From assembly GCA_013397115.1 (NCBI GenBank), contig VWZW01004324.1:1914993-1978992 (forward strand): 64,000 nt of DNA, in the 5' to 3' direction. How positions within the stretch are numbered: position 1 is the first letter of the stretch; every line of letters begins with the position of its first letter. The translations under genes and the position numbers were made by a program. A model generated the notes under the pieces. That model was not told the DNA's origin and searched no databases. It saw only the letters and a program-made list of their open reading frames with translations. The stretch comes from Edolisoma coerulescens. Lineage: Eukaryota; Chordata; Aves; Passeriformes; Campephagidae. Shown here piece by piece: positions 12,214 to 25,550 of this stretch.

Positions 12214-14035
12214 CCTCTGCCTCGAGGGTAACAATGTCAGATGAAGCTAGTTACCAAGTGATGTGATAGTTAGTACCAACATCACTTTAAATTAGTTCTG
12301 AGGTCAGCATGTTCCCATATACATTTTTTTTTTTATATTCCCTGCTATCTCTTCTTCCCTCCTCCCAAGCGACATAGATCCTGAAGGCTCTTCTAAGTAT
12401 TTATGGTATCATAAATGCATGTAATCATGAATATGAACAAAGGTAATGTGCTGCTTGGAGTATGTAGAGATGATGTGCTGAATATTTCCTTGCCTGATCA
12501 GATCTAGAACAAAGGCAGCAGGGGAGCAATCTGAGTTCAGGAGGAGATGAAGCACCATTGAGTTTAGGAACAGTTCAGGCTCATCTTGGCGTGCAAAGAC
12601 ACAACCTGGTGTTGCATCTGCAGGCAGATGAGGAAAACTCAGATTTGCATTGGTTCCAATTTACTTCAAGTGGAAGCAGGAACTGAAGCTACAGGAAAGT
12701 TTTTTTGACTGATTCCAGCCAAGAAAACAGGCAAGGTCAGCAAAGTCTTGCTCTTAGTTCTGAGCAGAGGAGAGCCCATCTGTCCGTTTGCCTGGGGCCC
12801 TGCAGGCAGCCATCTGCCTTGATAACCGAGCCGTGAAAAGCACAATCTGAAGGATGGAAGCAGAAGCCAAGCTGGACCTGCCTCTCACACCCGCAGCACT
12901 CCGTACAGGATGGCTGGAAGCGGTGAGCTGGCCATGGCTGCCACCTGAGCGCCACCGGAGCAGAGCCATCCCAGCAGTGCAGCTATTGCACCTTGTGGCA
13001 CTGCTTCAGCCGTCACAGCGGACTTGATTTGGGTTGTATTTGGGCCTGGCCTCTGTGGCAGACAGGCACTGAGCAAACGGGGGCCACAGTACCATCTCTG
13101 GCTGGCATCTTTGGAGGCAGGGAAAGTGCATCTTCTCAGCAGAGGACCTGTGCTGTGCTTGGCTTGCTGAGCGGAAATGTCCTTATGACAACATATGTTG
13201 TCACTCATCTGTGTCAAAGGGAGCCCTGTTTAGGTTTCCCCAGCAGATGTGACTATAACAGATGTGTTATAAATGTGATATCTCATGGGGATATGGATCA
13301 TGCAGACCTGGTGAACTGTGGGGACACATGGGACTCTTGCCTGATGTACATTTTCTGTACCTGAGTACTAATCTCAATAATTCCTCAAAAATGGCTCAGT
13401 ATAATCATTAAACCCTGTTCATTAGCTGGCCAGTCTTGAGGTAATCTTGTTAAAGGAAAAACTTGCCTGTACTGATGTTTTTAACAGAGAATACTCATTA
13501 TTTAATAAAGACCTGAGATGTAATAAGCTGGTTTACAGTTCAGTTGTGTTTGTACTCAAGTAATATTTACAGTTTCCATGCTAAGAGCAGATGAGAATCT
13601 TCTAATCTAGAGTAAATCTTTAGGAAGTTTACTGCTATTAATAGCTTACTCTAATTTTGCATGAAACCAGGATATAAACTGTAATGGAAGATGTGGGAAT
13701 TAGGGTTTTTTTATATGGTGCATTATACAATTACCATTAATACCAATGTTTTAGACTGTGTAGTATAACTATAATTTATCTTAAGAATCTCACCTTTTTT
13801 TCCCATAGAAATGTGAATGCCTGAGATGAATTCAAATCCTTTCCCAAATGACATAAACAAAACCAAGACAGAATAGGAAGTTATGCCTATATAATTATAT
13901 CCATTTGCACTCCTGCATTAAGTTACAGGGAAAATGCTTTCCCAAGTAGGTCACTTAATTTTAGAACAATTAGTAACAGCTATATCACTATTTTTTTCTG
14001 GGTATTCACTGAGGCTCTGTAACACATCAAATGCC
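12214..14035. other. Unique non-coding sequence
   Basis: 12737-13217 is GC-richer, with overlapping minus frames (71-110 codons) and a plus frame (123 codons, 12993-13364), none recognisable. An 18-bp perfect palindrome lies at 13186-13203. 13370-13930 is strongly AT-rich and featureless. Confidence 0.5.
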
Positions 14036-14085
14036 AAAAAAAAAAAAAAANNNNNNNNNNNNNNNNNNNNNNNNNNNNNNAAAAA
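14036..14085. other. Assembly gap (30 N) inside a poly-A run
   Basis: Fifteen As (14036-14050) are followed by 30 Ns (14051-14080) and five more As before GAAGAAAAGAG. The true sequence and length are unknown; 30 may be a placeholder. The open frame across the gap is an artefact. Confidence 0.98.
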
Positions 14086-16965
14086 GAAGAAAAGAGAAAT
14101 ATGTTTTAGTTGTAAAAAATGAAAGCATATAAACCCTTGTCTCTCACACCCCAGCTGGGTGGTCTAAGAAGGTTATGCACTCTACCCAAAATTATATTTT
14201 TATATTTATAAATAATTCTTCTAGTTCTTCTCAAAAGGGGGTGATGAGTAAGTGGTTTGTGAGGGGCTAGATTTGCTCCACGCTGGATTTTTCAGGAACC
14301 TTTTTCCCAGGGCTGCAGGACCCACTGAACATCTGGAGGTCACGTTCACACCTGAGTGCCTAACCTGTGCTGCTCTGCTGCCCATTGCACCAGCCTCATC
14401 TCTGGGGAAAACACGCTGTGTGAACCTAAACTGCTGGAGCTCATCTCTGCAATCCCTGATCGCAGCCTGGCAATGTCCAGGAGTGGCGTCATCAGCACAG
14501 GCACGGAGGATGCTCTCTCAGCAAATTCCTCCCAGTCCCTGCTGAGGACTTCTGCCAGCACACCGGTGTCTGCTGGGGCCTGTGGAAGGGGCACTCTCAC
14601 TGTCACAGCTTTTCTGGCAGAAAACATTTGCACTGATGCTATTTATAGAAAAAATAATTGCACTTTTAGTAGCATAACTTTTCCCAGAGGGAGTGGTTTT
14701 CCTGCAGCAATGCAGTAGTTCCAAGAGTGCTTTATTTACTGCTGAAAACTACTGATATTCCTGCAGGCTGGAGCACCATTCACACAGCCCTTGTGCAGCT
14801 CCTATCTTCTCGCAAAATAAGGTATTTGTGATATCACCCATTTTTACCATTCCTGTATGATATAAACCACCGAAGCAGAATTCTGTAGAGCTTTCTCTGT
14901 GCTGAGGACATCTGCCAGCAGAGCTATCTCAGTTCTGGCTCACGCCTCACCACACCTCCCTCCAGCAGAGTGTGGCTGAGCAGGTTTGCTGTGCAGATTT
15001 CTAGCACACTGCTGTGTCACCAGTAAATGCCTGGATAATTTTTAACCTCACATGGGATTGGTTTATCAGCTGCAGGTGGCCGAAATAATTATACACACTG
15101 CTCTCTATGAAAACTGGGTCAACAGGATGGTACTTCTTTTTATATTGTCAGACTTTTCCGATTTACACCTAGGGTCAGACTTCAGGGAGAAGGATATTTG
15201 AGCTAATGCAAGCAGCCATCACATCTATTCAGATGATGCCACCTTTCTAAGGGATTTCCTTCCCTCTAATTTTGCATCATAATGTTGGCTATGATACAAT
15301 CATTGCTCTTGACAAAACAAGAAAGGAGAGCCCAGGGGAAAAAATATTGATATTTATTTAAAATGAAGTAGGATAGATAAATGCACACATTCATTATGTC
15401 AGGGCATGAAGAAGCATGGACTTCCAGCACCACAACTTTCCAGGCAGACATCCTAAGGGCCAATGTGGTTATGCTGGCAAAACTGCATGTTTAGGAGTGC
15501 ATCTTCCTTTGCCCATGGGATGTGGTTTTCCCAGACCAGTCCAGTGTGGGCCCTGTATGTGTGTTTGCATCTAGGAAAGCTGTAAGGTGACGGAACCCTT
15601 TAGCCGGTGGGCTTGTGATCATTTCCACTGAGAGGTGGTGGTTGTTGTTAACATCAGTTTTGGGGTACCAGAGCCTGAGAACCACAGCGACAGCCCAGTG
15701 ATTCGCCAAACCTTGGTACCAGTGACTTTGGAAGAAGGGTAGGGAAGGGTCAGGAATAACATATCCCTAGAGTGTGTTTCTATGTAATCTCTACCAACAC
15801 GTGGTTGGCTTCTGCTGATGTGTTTTCCTTTCCCATTGAGTGCAATCCTGGGCTCTGATAAGGATCTTGCACCTTTTGGATTCCAGCTAATTTCTTCACC
15901 TGACTGGCTGTGCCTGTGCTGGCACACGAAGCAGGCCAGGACCTGCTCCAGCCCAGAGGGTGAGAGGCATGGCATGGCTTATGCTTAGGGAATTAAGCCT
16001 TCCTTCTCCACAGAGCAGGGCACTCTTCTCTACAAGGCCAGCTGAAGCTGTCTCCATGGCTCTGCTTCTTTTCTGCTCTTCTGGTGTTGACCAATGGTAA
16101 GAATGAGATCTGCAGGTGGTTTTACCCTTAAAGTATCCATTTGCTGAACTGCAATTACCTCTGGTGTGCTAGGAGCTCTTGTGTGTTGGTAGACATAACT
16201 TCTCTAGACTATTAATGTTTTTACACGCTGGCACTATGTCACTCCCTGTTTGCATAGTCTCTGAAGGAAACAGATGCAATCTCTTCCATCTCTCCCCATG
16301 CTGACGTCTTTCTGCGCTGCTCATCACTCTCATCAGCTGTTCCTGAGCTGCCTCTAACCCACAGTTGGCAATTCAAAGCTGGGCCCCTCCCCAGCTGCCC
16401 CTTTGATGTCCCTTTCTCCCCCTCCACATCACCTCCATCGTTCTCTTTGAACACCGACATTGTGATAAAGTTTATGAAATTACTTCCCGTTAGGACGAGG
16501 GCATCCAAACCCTGCTTGTCTCAGGACCATCTGCTGCCTCCGACATGGGCATGGGTAAGAATCTTCTAGCAGAAAGACAAGATTCATTGTGGAGTTGCCA
16601 CAGTTGGTGAATCAGAGCCCTGGAATACATGCATAAACACTAATTAAACCCAATTTAAAAGTGTCTGATATTTATCGAGCTTCATTTAGTTAGGGATCAA
16701 AATTAAATTATTGATTAGTTACTGAGTAAAGCTACGTCAGTGTCATCCTCTAAAGTAAACAGAAGAACATCTACCTGAAGGGACCAATTCAGTTCTCAGT
16801 CAACTTTAGAAAACATTTGATTTGGTGCCACTTTGGAATATCAAAAGCCTAAAAGCCAAATGTTTGCAATTAAATTACATCCCAGTTGAAGTTTCGGGGG
16901 TTGAATTCACTGCATAATTCACTTCTCCTGAAAGCCAGAGCTTGGAGGATGTCTGGATCAAGAGG
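14086..16965. other. Unique non-coding sequence
   Basis: 14250-14720 is GC-richer and open in several frames (120 codons + at 14356-14718; 95 codons - at 14346-14633), without a known domain. 15619-15975 (-) holds a 118-codon frame, also unrecognised. 16620-16760 is AT-rich with clustered ATTA/TTAAAT cores of the kind seen in conserved non-coding elements, but conservation cannot be judged here. Confidence 0.5.
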
Positions 16966-17022
16966 GTTTTTCGGGGTTTTTTGGTGTTTTTTGGTTTGGT
17001 TTGGTTTGGGGTTTTTTTTGTA
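16966..17022 (+). repeat. G/T-rich low-complexity tract
   Basis: Runs of 3-8 Ts alternate with GG or GGGG, including three GGTTT units at 16993-17008. It lacks the TTAGGG register, so it is not telomeric. Confidence 0.85.
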
Positions 17023-20000
17023 ATTTAGGAGACAGGAGCCAGCAAAGCCTGCTTGCTCAGCAGCTTGCAGAAAGTTTTCCAAATCTGGCCAGATGAGGAG
17101 GGGAGCATAAATGATATCACTGGTAGCATACATTATAACCGTTGTTGGAAAAGACCTTCAGAGGAAGAGAATATAATAGAAATGCTGGAGCACAGTGAGA
17201 ATTGCAGACAAGGGTCTGGGATCTGGTCTTGGAAGATACCCAGTGTTAGCAATTTCACCAGAAGGCTACAGCAGACCATTAGGAGACAATAAATCTCAGT
17301 GCAAATGTTGTCTTAATCCAAATAGGTTTAGGGTTAATTTATACCAGAAAGAATAGGAGAGATACCAAGAATTTTCTGGAGAGGAAAAAAAAAACTAATA
17401 TTGGCATTTCTTTTCTTGAATGCTCCATCTTGCTCTTCAGCACTATTTCTGTTTTAAATGGGAAAATATAAGTGGCAGATCTGCTACTGCTACCAATTTC
17501 CTCTTTTCCCCAAGCAAGAACTTCTGACTTGTTCGTAGTTAGTGAGATATGTGGACCTTGGAGCCAACTGGAGTCTCACTATTTATGTTGCAGTAGACCT
17601 AGAGATTGGTCTTCCAAGTGCTACACAGGTAGAGACAGCCTGCTCCACAGAGCCTCACAATAGGTAAGGGGTGGAGGGGGGACAACAGAAAGATAGGGAG
17701 AACAGTGTGAGCTCAGGCTGCCAAGCAGGTTGCAGCTGGGACTTCTCTCCTGCATCCTCCACCACCCTGTGCTCCAGGAGGGGTTTTCCACTGTTTTCCT
17801 GAGTGTTGTATTTCAGCAGTTCTAGCTGATATCTAGCTCATGTCACTGACATGGCCAAAACTCAGCCTATTGCCTTATTTTTTTTTAATTTTTTTTTTTT
17901 TTGGAGAAGGGCATATATGTGTTTCTCCCCCTTGGAGATACCAATCCCATTAAATAGAAATGCTGCCAGAATTTTCACTCTAATGGTACAAAGGATGCCA
18001 CTACAAAAAGCCTCGCTGCTATTTTTATCCCTCATCTAGCTGCCCTCCATAGCTTTCTGTTTGTGTTTTCCTCTTTTACTAGACAGCCTTATCACCAAGC
18101 AGAGGGTGGGGGCTGGAGCTGGGAAGAAGCACCTAAACAAAGCTGACTGCAAAGCAGAGGTGGGTTGGCTGTGGGGGTGGTGACAAGGAATCCTTCCTCT
18201 AGAGCCTGACTTTGACCATAAACTCTAGTTCCACTTAGTAACCTAAACTTCCTCAGTTTTGTCCAGCCTCCCCACTTCACTCACATAAAGAGCAGTAAAG
18301 GAAGACAAGGGTGAAATAATCTCTAAATAAAAGATGAGGTAATTTTGAGGGCCCATTAGGCTTTTATATGTGTTATGGCTTTTTATATAAGCCCACTGAG
18401 TGCTGAAGCATCTCCAGCATGGAGCTGTCACCTGGTATTTTCCACTTTATGGCAGTTTGCAGAAAATGTGAGTGTCTCTGGTACAAATTACTCAGAATTC
18501 CTCACTAACTTTCTGGGGTGGGGAGTTGCTTTGATGGAGATGCTTTTGTTGTTGTTGTCTCCTGTTTTCCTCTAACCTTAGCCATTGTTTTCAAAGGAAA
18601 TAGAAAGGAACAATCTGTATATAAATCAAAGATCTCACTGAACTGAAAGAAGGTGTTTCCCAAGCAATCTGCTGAAGTGAATGTATGGGATTGATGTGGG
18701 TGAAATTCTGGCTGAAGTTCAGCGGTTTGTGTTATACTGCCTGGATGACCCCAAACATCTGACCTTAAAATCTGTGAACCATACATGGCGAGATTAGTGC
18801 TGGTATGGATGCTGTAGCAATGCCACAAACATAAACAACTATTGGTCTGATATATTACAAGATGTAGAGTTTTAGAATATTTTACACTGCCTGAAAAAGA
18901 ATAATTCTTGCAGAGATTGCTGACTAAGAAATTTCTAAATTGCCTCTTCTGTCTTCATTTGCAGTCTTGTTTGGTGGATGAGCTGATGTGTTTTTGGCAA
19001 AGAAGATCGTGAAGGCCAGATATAGGACAGAGAGGCCAAAAGCAGTGGGAGCTGTGAGCCATGACATGAACTACTCTATAGACAAAGCTCCGTTTCTACT
19101 TCTCTTCCCTGAAGGGCATAGGGGAGAAGAGATTAGCTGTGTCACCTCTGATGGAAATCAACTTGCTGGAAGGGAATTGCTGGAAGGTCTAAAACCTACT
19201 GGGCTACATTTAGACTTGTCAAGTCTCATGAATTATCTGGGAGAGTCTCTCACTTGCTCACCTCATGTCTCACCCCAGACACGGGCAGCAGGGTGACCTG
19301 ACCTCATTCTTGCAGTGGGACCTCGAGGGCCAGTGTAGCTTACTGGAGAGAGCTACTGGTTGTATCAGGATTAGGGGATGCAGTGCTTGGAAACCAGATT
19401 AGGTCCACTCAAGTGTGACCTCACATCCATAGGGGACTTGGTGGAAGAGAGTCTTCCAGTGCTGCTAGTCAAATTATCTGACTTCTGAAATCTCACATGT
19501 ATAGTTAGAGAAATCAGAAATCCATAGGTCCTCCGACATTCTTGTCACCTGTTTTCTTTTCTGTTTTTTTTTAAGCAGGGTGTGCTGTAGGAAGGAGTAA
19601 ATCTTTCTGCTCTTGTTGCACCACAACTGTCATTAGTTATGGTATGTTCAGAGACACATGGACTCCGGGTAAAGAAGGAGGCAGTGATTAGCAAATTTCA
19701 CCCCCCTTTCCCCTCTGGCTCACTTAAGACTGTAGAACTTCTCCCCAGAAATGGGATTAAGTCATACCTTTGATAAAGAGATCTAATCTTGTTGTAAAAG
19801 ATCTAAGCAAAGTGAATCCTCCTCTCACTTGGCAAACTGCCCCAGTGTTTAATCATTCTTACCCCCAGGAAATGGCATCTTGTTTCAAGGTCAAGTTCAT
19901 CACATTTCCACTCCAGCTACTGAAACCTTTCTTGACTTTCTAGGAGGAGGCTCCCCTGGGAGCTTGGTTAGCCCTCTGTTCTGAGACACCCAGCACTTCA

Positions 20001-20755
20001 GTTCAGTGAAGTGACCTCTGCATTGGTCTAAGGTGCTCCCAAACTGCAGGAGGGGGACAGCTGGGAGGAGGCTGGGGACACACCAGTCAGGAGGGAGAGA
20101 AGAGAGTTCCTCTGTCTCTGGGAGTCAGTAGTCATGATTACAGGGAGGCGGACAGGAGAGTTTACCTCCCAGTTAGCTCAGTGTGCTGTATTCTGGTGTA
20201 TCAGTCATCCTTGCTCATAGGTCTCCAAAGGGACTGGGTTCACACTGGAGTGCAACCAAGAGGGTTGGGGCTGCCCTGGTTCCATAATGTGACACTGACC
20301 ACACCACTGCACAACCCCTGCCTTGTTCCTTTTGGGTTGACTGGTGGCCAAGTTCACCCAAGGAGCTTTTGCTATGTACCAAACCCGTGTAGGGCTCTGG
20401 GATCTCAGGTAATGCTGCAAGACTGACCCAAACTGTTGTGAGCATGTCCTTATGCTCTCACAGAAGTGCTTTGTTTATTCTGCTTGGAGACCTGGAAGAA
20501 ATGCTCCTGGCAGAAACCGCTTTTACATGGACTTGTTTTGTCCCGTAAAAAGTGCATCTACAGGAAGGGGTTTTGAATTGCCTGCTGTGGCCCTGTAGTC
20601 AAAACCTCAGACCTTTTCTACTATGTCCCCAGTCCTGGGAAAAGAGTCAAACCTGCTGCCTGTTGTTGGCTGAATAAATCCCTTATTATTCCAGCCAGAG
20701 CCATCCAGGTCTGCTGGCCTGCCTTGATCCTGCTCTCCTCAAAGCATTATTGCAG
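17023..20755. other. Unique non-coding sequence with a T tract
   Basis: T9-AA-T14 at 17878-17902 and (TTG)4 at about 18548-18559. A good pyrimidine tract plus CAG ends at 18964, but a stop follows almost at once in the frame of the open stretch downstream (18988-19296, 102 codons). 20181-20445 has overlapping frames on both strands. No gene is supported. Confidence 0.5.
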
Positions 20756-20971
20756 CAGCGACAAGGGAAGATTCAGGCCACCTGTCTGAAAGTGGCCAAA
20801 GCAAACGAGGAGGAGGCAGTGTGTGCTGGGGCCTCAGAGCCAAAACCTCTGTGTGCAGCCTGCAGGGAGCCAGGAACAGGGTGCGGGGCTGCAGCCATTC
20901 TCTAGCGGACCTGGAGCCAGCAGCCGGCGTCACGGTGCTGGAATCCAGCCGCAAGGGAGAACTTGGCGGAG
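20756..20971 (+). other. Weak candidate exon or promoter-proximal segment
   Basis: A GC- and CpG-richer segment ends in GGAG then GTAAGT at 20972-20977, a near-perfect vertebrate splice donor. TTATTGCAG at 20747-20755 could be the acceptor, though its pyrimidine tract is poor. In one plus frame the 216-nt interval is open throughout, that frame being open from 20728 to 21081. However, a minus frame of 131 codons is open over the same bases, so openness may just reflect GC content. No domain is visible. It could also be a non-coding first exon, or nothing. Confidence 0.15.
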
Positions 20972-20977
20972 GTAAGT

Positions 20978-23900
20978 CCCCGGAGTCCTCTGCTGGGTGG
21001 TTTATTGATGTCTTGGTTAACCACTTGTGGTATGAGCCAAGCATGTCTGTGAAACTTGCTGCTCTAGAGCTGCCAGTGTAAGTACCTTCTGTCACTAAGG
21101 AGGGAAAGAAGGATGGGGGAGAAAGGAAGAACATATGTTCCTGCTTGTAGTCCTGCTGGTTAGCATGAGGGAGTGGGAGGCATGTGTGTGGTGGAGCGAA
21201 GGCATTTTTGACTGTACATTCATGATTGCCATGAAATGAATGGTTTTTTCCAAGTAAAGCATATAGTGCCTAATGTCTTGCACAGCACTGGAGACATAGA
21301 AAAACTCAATGTCCTCAAATACCTCAAGAAACTTTTCCTTAAGTGTGCAGGGTCTTGACTCTACTCCAGCTGAAGGTACAACTCCATCCACATCTCTATT
21401 GAAACGTCAGCCCATCAGTGGTGGCTTTTCAAATGGGCTCCTAGCAAATTCTCCTCTGCAGCCTTTGCAGTCTTGTCCTTGAACATCTAAAATAAATAGT
21501 TTTACAGATTTAGCTGGCACATATTTGTTGTACCTCAGTATTCTGGTTAAAAATTGCTAGTGGGTGTGGACAGCCTTGTCATCCTGGATGTTCCTGTCTT
21601 CCCCTGGCTCACCTTCACTACTGAATAATCTGCAGCCTTTCATCTGTCAGAAAGGAAATGTTGTGAAACTCCCTGTGCCATCTCCAAGCTGGCTCCTCAG
21701 TTAATGAAAAGGGGAGTGCCTCCATGTTCCTGTGTGTTGACTAAGTAAATCTAGAAATGATCCTTTGGCTATCACTGCATTCCTTAATGATTTGTATTTT
21801 GTGTGTGTGTGATTATCTGTTGAAGCATAGGAAATGTTGATAGTTAGTAGGGCCGAAAAAGATACCATGTCCTTGTGCTTGTTTTAGTAAATGAAATGAT
21901 TTTGTGAACAAAAGAATAAATATTGGTTAGGACACCACAGCGGTTTGCTCATAATAAGCACAAAGTTGAGTTGTTCAGGAGATGAACTAGGCTTGCAAGT
22001 TCAGCATTCAGCTAACTTAAATAATAGATAAAGAAAGGTAAAACAATGGTTCTCAAGCACCTGCTCTTCATCTAAAAATGTCATTGAAGATATTTGTGCT
22101 TGTCACTGAAGGGAGGAGGTCACTCATGAGCACAGGTAGATTGAACTGACTGAGGCAGCTATTGCATCTACTTAATGCACCTAGCTATTGCATCTGTCAT
22201 CCCCATTTCTCTCCTGGTGGTCAGCATCTTGCTGAAATGCTGGTGAAGCTGATCTTGAACTACAATGCTCAAGGTCCAAACCAAAGTTTACTTTCACGTG
22301 CCTTTCTGTAGACGTCAGTGCCTGTGGGTCATTTTGTTGGGCTGCCCTAGTGGCAGGGCTGGCAATCTCTGTGAGCAGCAACTGCTCCAGCCATCTCACT
22401 AGTGTTTGAGATGAAGGTATTAATTGGCTAATTTTAATTTAAGCAGCTGAAGATGTGATCTTACCTTGTTTGCTTTCTAAAGCCATGTGTGGTTCCAGTG
22501 GGGAGATGCAATTTGGCCACTAGTGCGGGAGAACCAAATGATTAGATCTGATCTGTAGGTAAATAAATATCCATCAATAACTTGGCCTCTGCTGTCTACT
22601 CCAACCTTGTCTCTTTGTACAGAGACCACTGACTTTAACAACTAAGGTTCAACCTATGGCTTTTTGAACAAGATCCTGAGTGAGCTTTTTCTTAGTCACT
22701 GCAGCTTTGGAATCTTCCCTCTGGAACCATTCAGTTATTACCAACATTCAGAAAATCACTGTTGCTCTCAAGCAGTAAATGTGGATGAAACACACACACA
22801 GTGAATGCTACAAACCCACAGGCTTGTGTGGCTGTTTAGTCCCTTTTGTTTGCCTGGCCAGTGTCCTATCCTGATGGCACATGGGGACATCTAATGGTTG
22901 AGTAACAGACCACGAGGAAATTTCCCATTGTGTGTCTTGGTTGATGTTTTTATCAGAATTTGTCTCTTCTTTGCCACTTTTCACCTTTAAAAATTTGTCA
23001 GTTTTACTGATTAACTTGTTTAATTTACTCACTTCTAGGGGCAAACTGTAATTTCCATCCCGTTTGCAAACTCTTTCTTCTAAGCAGAAATAACAGAGAG
23101 AAACCTAAGGATACTTGTCTGCCTAACAAGAAAGATACAGGGATGACTTTACTGTGAAACAGAAATATTTTCAGTAGAGAAAATACTGGTTGTTGAACTC
23201 TGCTCAGTCTAGCACAGAAAGACGTAATCAGAAACTAGGGCTCTAAACTGAATGAAAATTTTGCCACTAAAAGAACTTACTTGTTTTGTTTCGTTTTGGG
23301 TTTTATTTGGGGTGGGGTTTTTTAATTTTTAATTTTTTTTTTTAGTCTGGGGTAGAGTCTTGAAGGAAAGCACTGGATCTTGCATTTCTTGATGTTTTCA
23401 AATCAGGCTTGTATGCATTTCTGCAAGATGGGCTTTAGTCAAACCTAAACTCCTACACTCAACCCAAGAGTGTAGTATGTGGTTTAATGGAGAATGTCAT
23501 GCAAGAGGCTAGGCTTAATCTTTTAATGGGCTTGTCTGGCTTTAAATTTATGAAGAAATATTTGATGTCTTTGTGTGCTTATAAGACTCCTGACTGCAGG
23601 CTTGGTTGGCACATAGTTTTGTAGTTCCTTTGACCACAGTTTCTTGTCTTTTTGCTTTGATTTATATTAGCAGGGATTCTGTCTTTTTGTGCTCACCTTT
23701 AGGTTCTTCTCCTGCCCGACTCTGTACTTCAACTCAACCATTTCATTGCCCAGAAGGGATGAAGGCTACTGAAGTTAAAATGTACTCAAGAGAATACAAT
23801 CTTCTTTCTACTTTGGTTCTTGTACATCCTAAACCTGCACATGCTGTCCAGGTGTTGGCCTACAGATGTCTGTAGCTGTTGAAGAAATTCCTACATAGCT

Positions 23901-25295
23901 CATCAAGTTTTCTATTCAGATCTTTGTACTGTGAGGAATCCTTCAGGTTACCACAGTTGCAGGTTACACAATATTTGTGGATGTTCTGCTATGGCTTCGG
24001 TAGGCAATCACTTGGCTGATTACTCATTGGAAAGCAGAATAATTAATAACGTTAAATCAAATATAACCTAATCTAAAGGCGTAGCTGATGATGTGCTTAT
24101 CAACATAATTTGCTGATTTTTATCAGGTGGAAAGTTGTATCTTCGAAGATTAAAGGAAGGAAAAGGAAATCTTAATACTCGGTGATGAAAGTATTGGTGG
24201 CATCAGTGCAATCTGCAGACCTAACACAATATTATTTTGGACAATGAATTTGCTGTTTCAGAGCATTAGTGAACATGCCTGAGGTTTTACTGTTGAACGG
24301 AATACCTTGTGGAGTTCATCCTCATCAGCCCTAATCTGGCTTTTGCATGGCTGTAAAAAAATCTTCACACCAGCAGGGAGACAAACAGAGGTGCCAGGCT
24401 CCAGAGAGGCATAGGAATCCATCTGGGCAGATGAGGTTTTATGGTCAGGCCCTGAAATTATCTATGATTTGGCAATGGGTAGCAAAAGCAGGAAATGAAG
24501 CAGGATTATGGGATACTGACAGCAAGAAATCAGAAAATTAGCTCGAATTTAGGGACCTGCCTGTCTGTCTTCCTAAAGCACTCACTGCCATTGCCTGAGC
24601 TGGGCTGGGAATGAACATGTGCATGCAGTGTATTACATCAGAGCACAGGGTGGTGTCTCAAATAGAGGCCAAAGCAGAAGCTGTTGATGGAAAAATGGAT
24701 TTATTAAATGTATATTAAAGGAGGAGAAGCTTTTTTATCTGAGATATTTAAAACTAATGTAAATAATTACATATATTTTGGTTCCCTAATTTGCCAGTGC
24801 AAGGAGGAGTAAACAGAAGATTACTAAAATAAAGCAAGATTAAGACAGATTAAATAGAAAAGCTATTTATAACATTTTCAAAGAATTTCCATTCTTGTGT
24901 CCTGTGGAAATGAAGAAACCTGTTCAGTCACTGGATGAAGGTAGAAATCATGATCAGTTGGAGCTGTGTTTGTTGATGGTGTTTGTTTGTCTGATTTTTA
25001 ACTGTGTGATTAACAAAGCTTGAGATGGCAGCAAAGCTTTCATTTTTACAATTGCATTGAGAAATTAAAAGCCTTAAATGACTGAAACTTAAGGGCAAAT
25101 TTACATGCACTTTGTGCAGTGCCAGATGATAATTTTTTTCTGGAGGGACAGTTCTTTTATGACTTACATATCAAACATCTCATCCATACTGGAACATGTG
25201 ACTAAAACACACAGAATTGTGCCAAGAACGGGCTTTTGTAGCTAATATCTAGGTAACACCAGTTTGAGGAAGGAAAAAAGATAGATAGATTAACT
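20978..25295. other. Unique non-coding sequence
   Basis: (TG)6 at about 21799-21811. A G/T-rich then A/T-rich low-complexity stretch runs over 23281-23343. 24020-24180 is AT-rich with GATA-like and TTATCA cores. (GATA)3 at 25281-25290 lies just left of the LTR. Open frames reach at most 98 codons and are unrecognised. Confidence 0.5.
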
Positions 25296-25301
25296 GGAAC
25301 C
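25296..25301. repeat. Target-site duplication, left copy
   Basis: GGAACC immediately left of the LTR, identical to 25765-25770. A 6-bp duplication is usual for ERVK-like (betaretrovirus-type) integration. Confidence 0.85.
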
Positions 25302-25485
25302 TGTTGCTTTCGGGTGTCCAGGGCTGGACAATCCGGGGGTTGTGACTTTCCTAGAGAAAGCGTCCCGCCAGGAGAAGAGTCTTTCCAGGGGCCTTTGCAA
25401 CTTCTCCCTCGTATGAAACCACCCGGGCAGAACCCAGGGATAGAGAGACGAGGGAGTCTTGCTTGGCAAAATCCACAAGGTTAGC

Positions 25486-25491
25486 TTTATT
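25486..25491 (-). terminator. LTR polyadenylation signal AATAAA
   Basis: TTTATT on plus reads AATAAA on minus, in the position expected at the R/U5 side of the LTR and downstream of its TATA box. Confidence 0.7.
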
Positions 25492-25550
25492 CAGCAGTCC
25501 CTGTGAAGGGAGCCAGAGGCAAAGCTCCCCTGAGTTCAGGGGTAAGAGCA

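Noticed and set aside
13934..14122. Open frame spanning the N gap
   Set aside because: It includes unknown residues from Ns and poly-lysine from poly-A, so it is an artefact.
16966..17022. Interstitial telomere repeat
   Set aside because: G/T-rich but without TTAGGG periodicity.
20739..21134. 131-codon minus-strand frame with P- and S-rich protein
   Set aside because: Looks like the antisense of a GC-rich patch; the splice-donor signal lies on the other strand.
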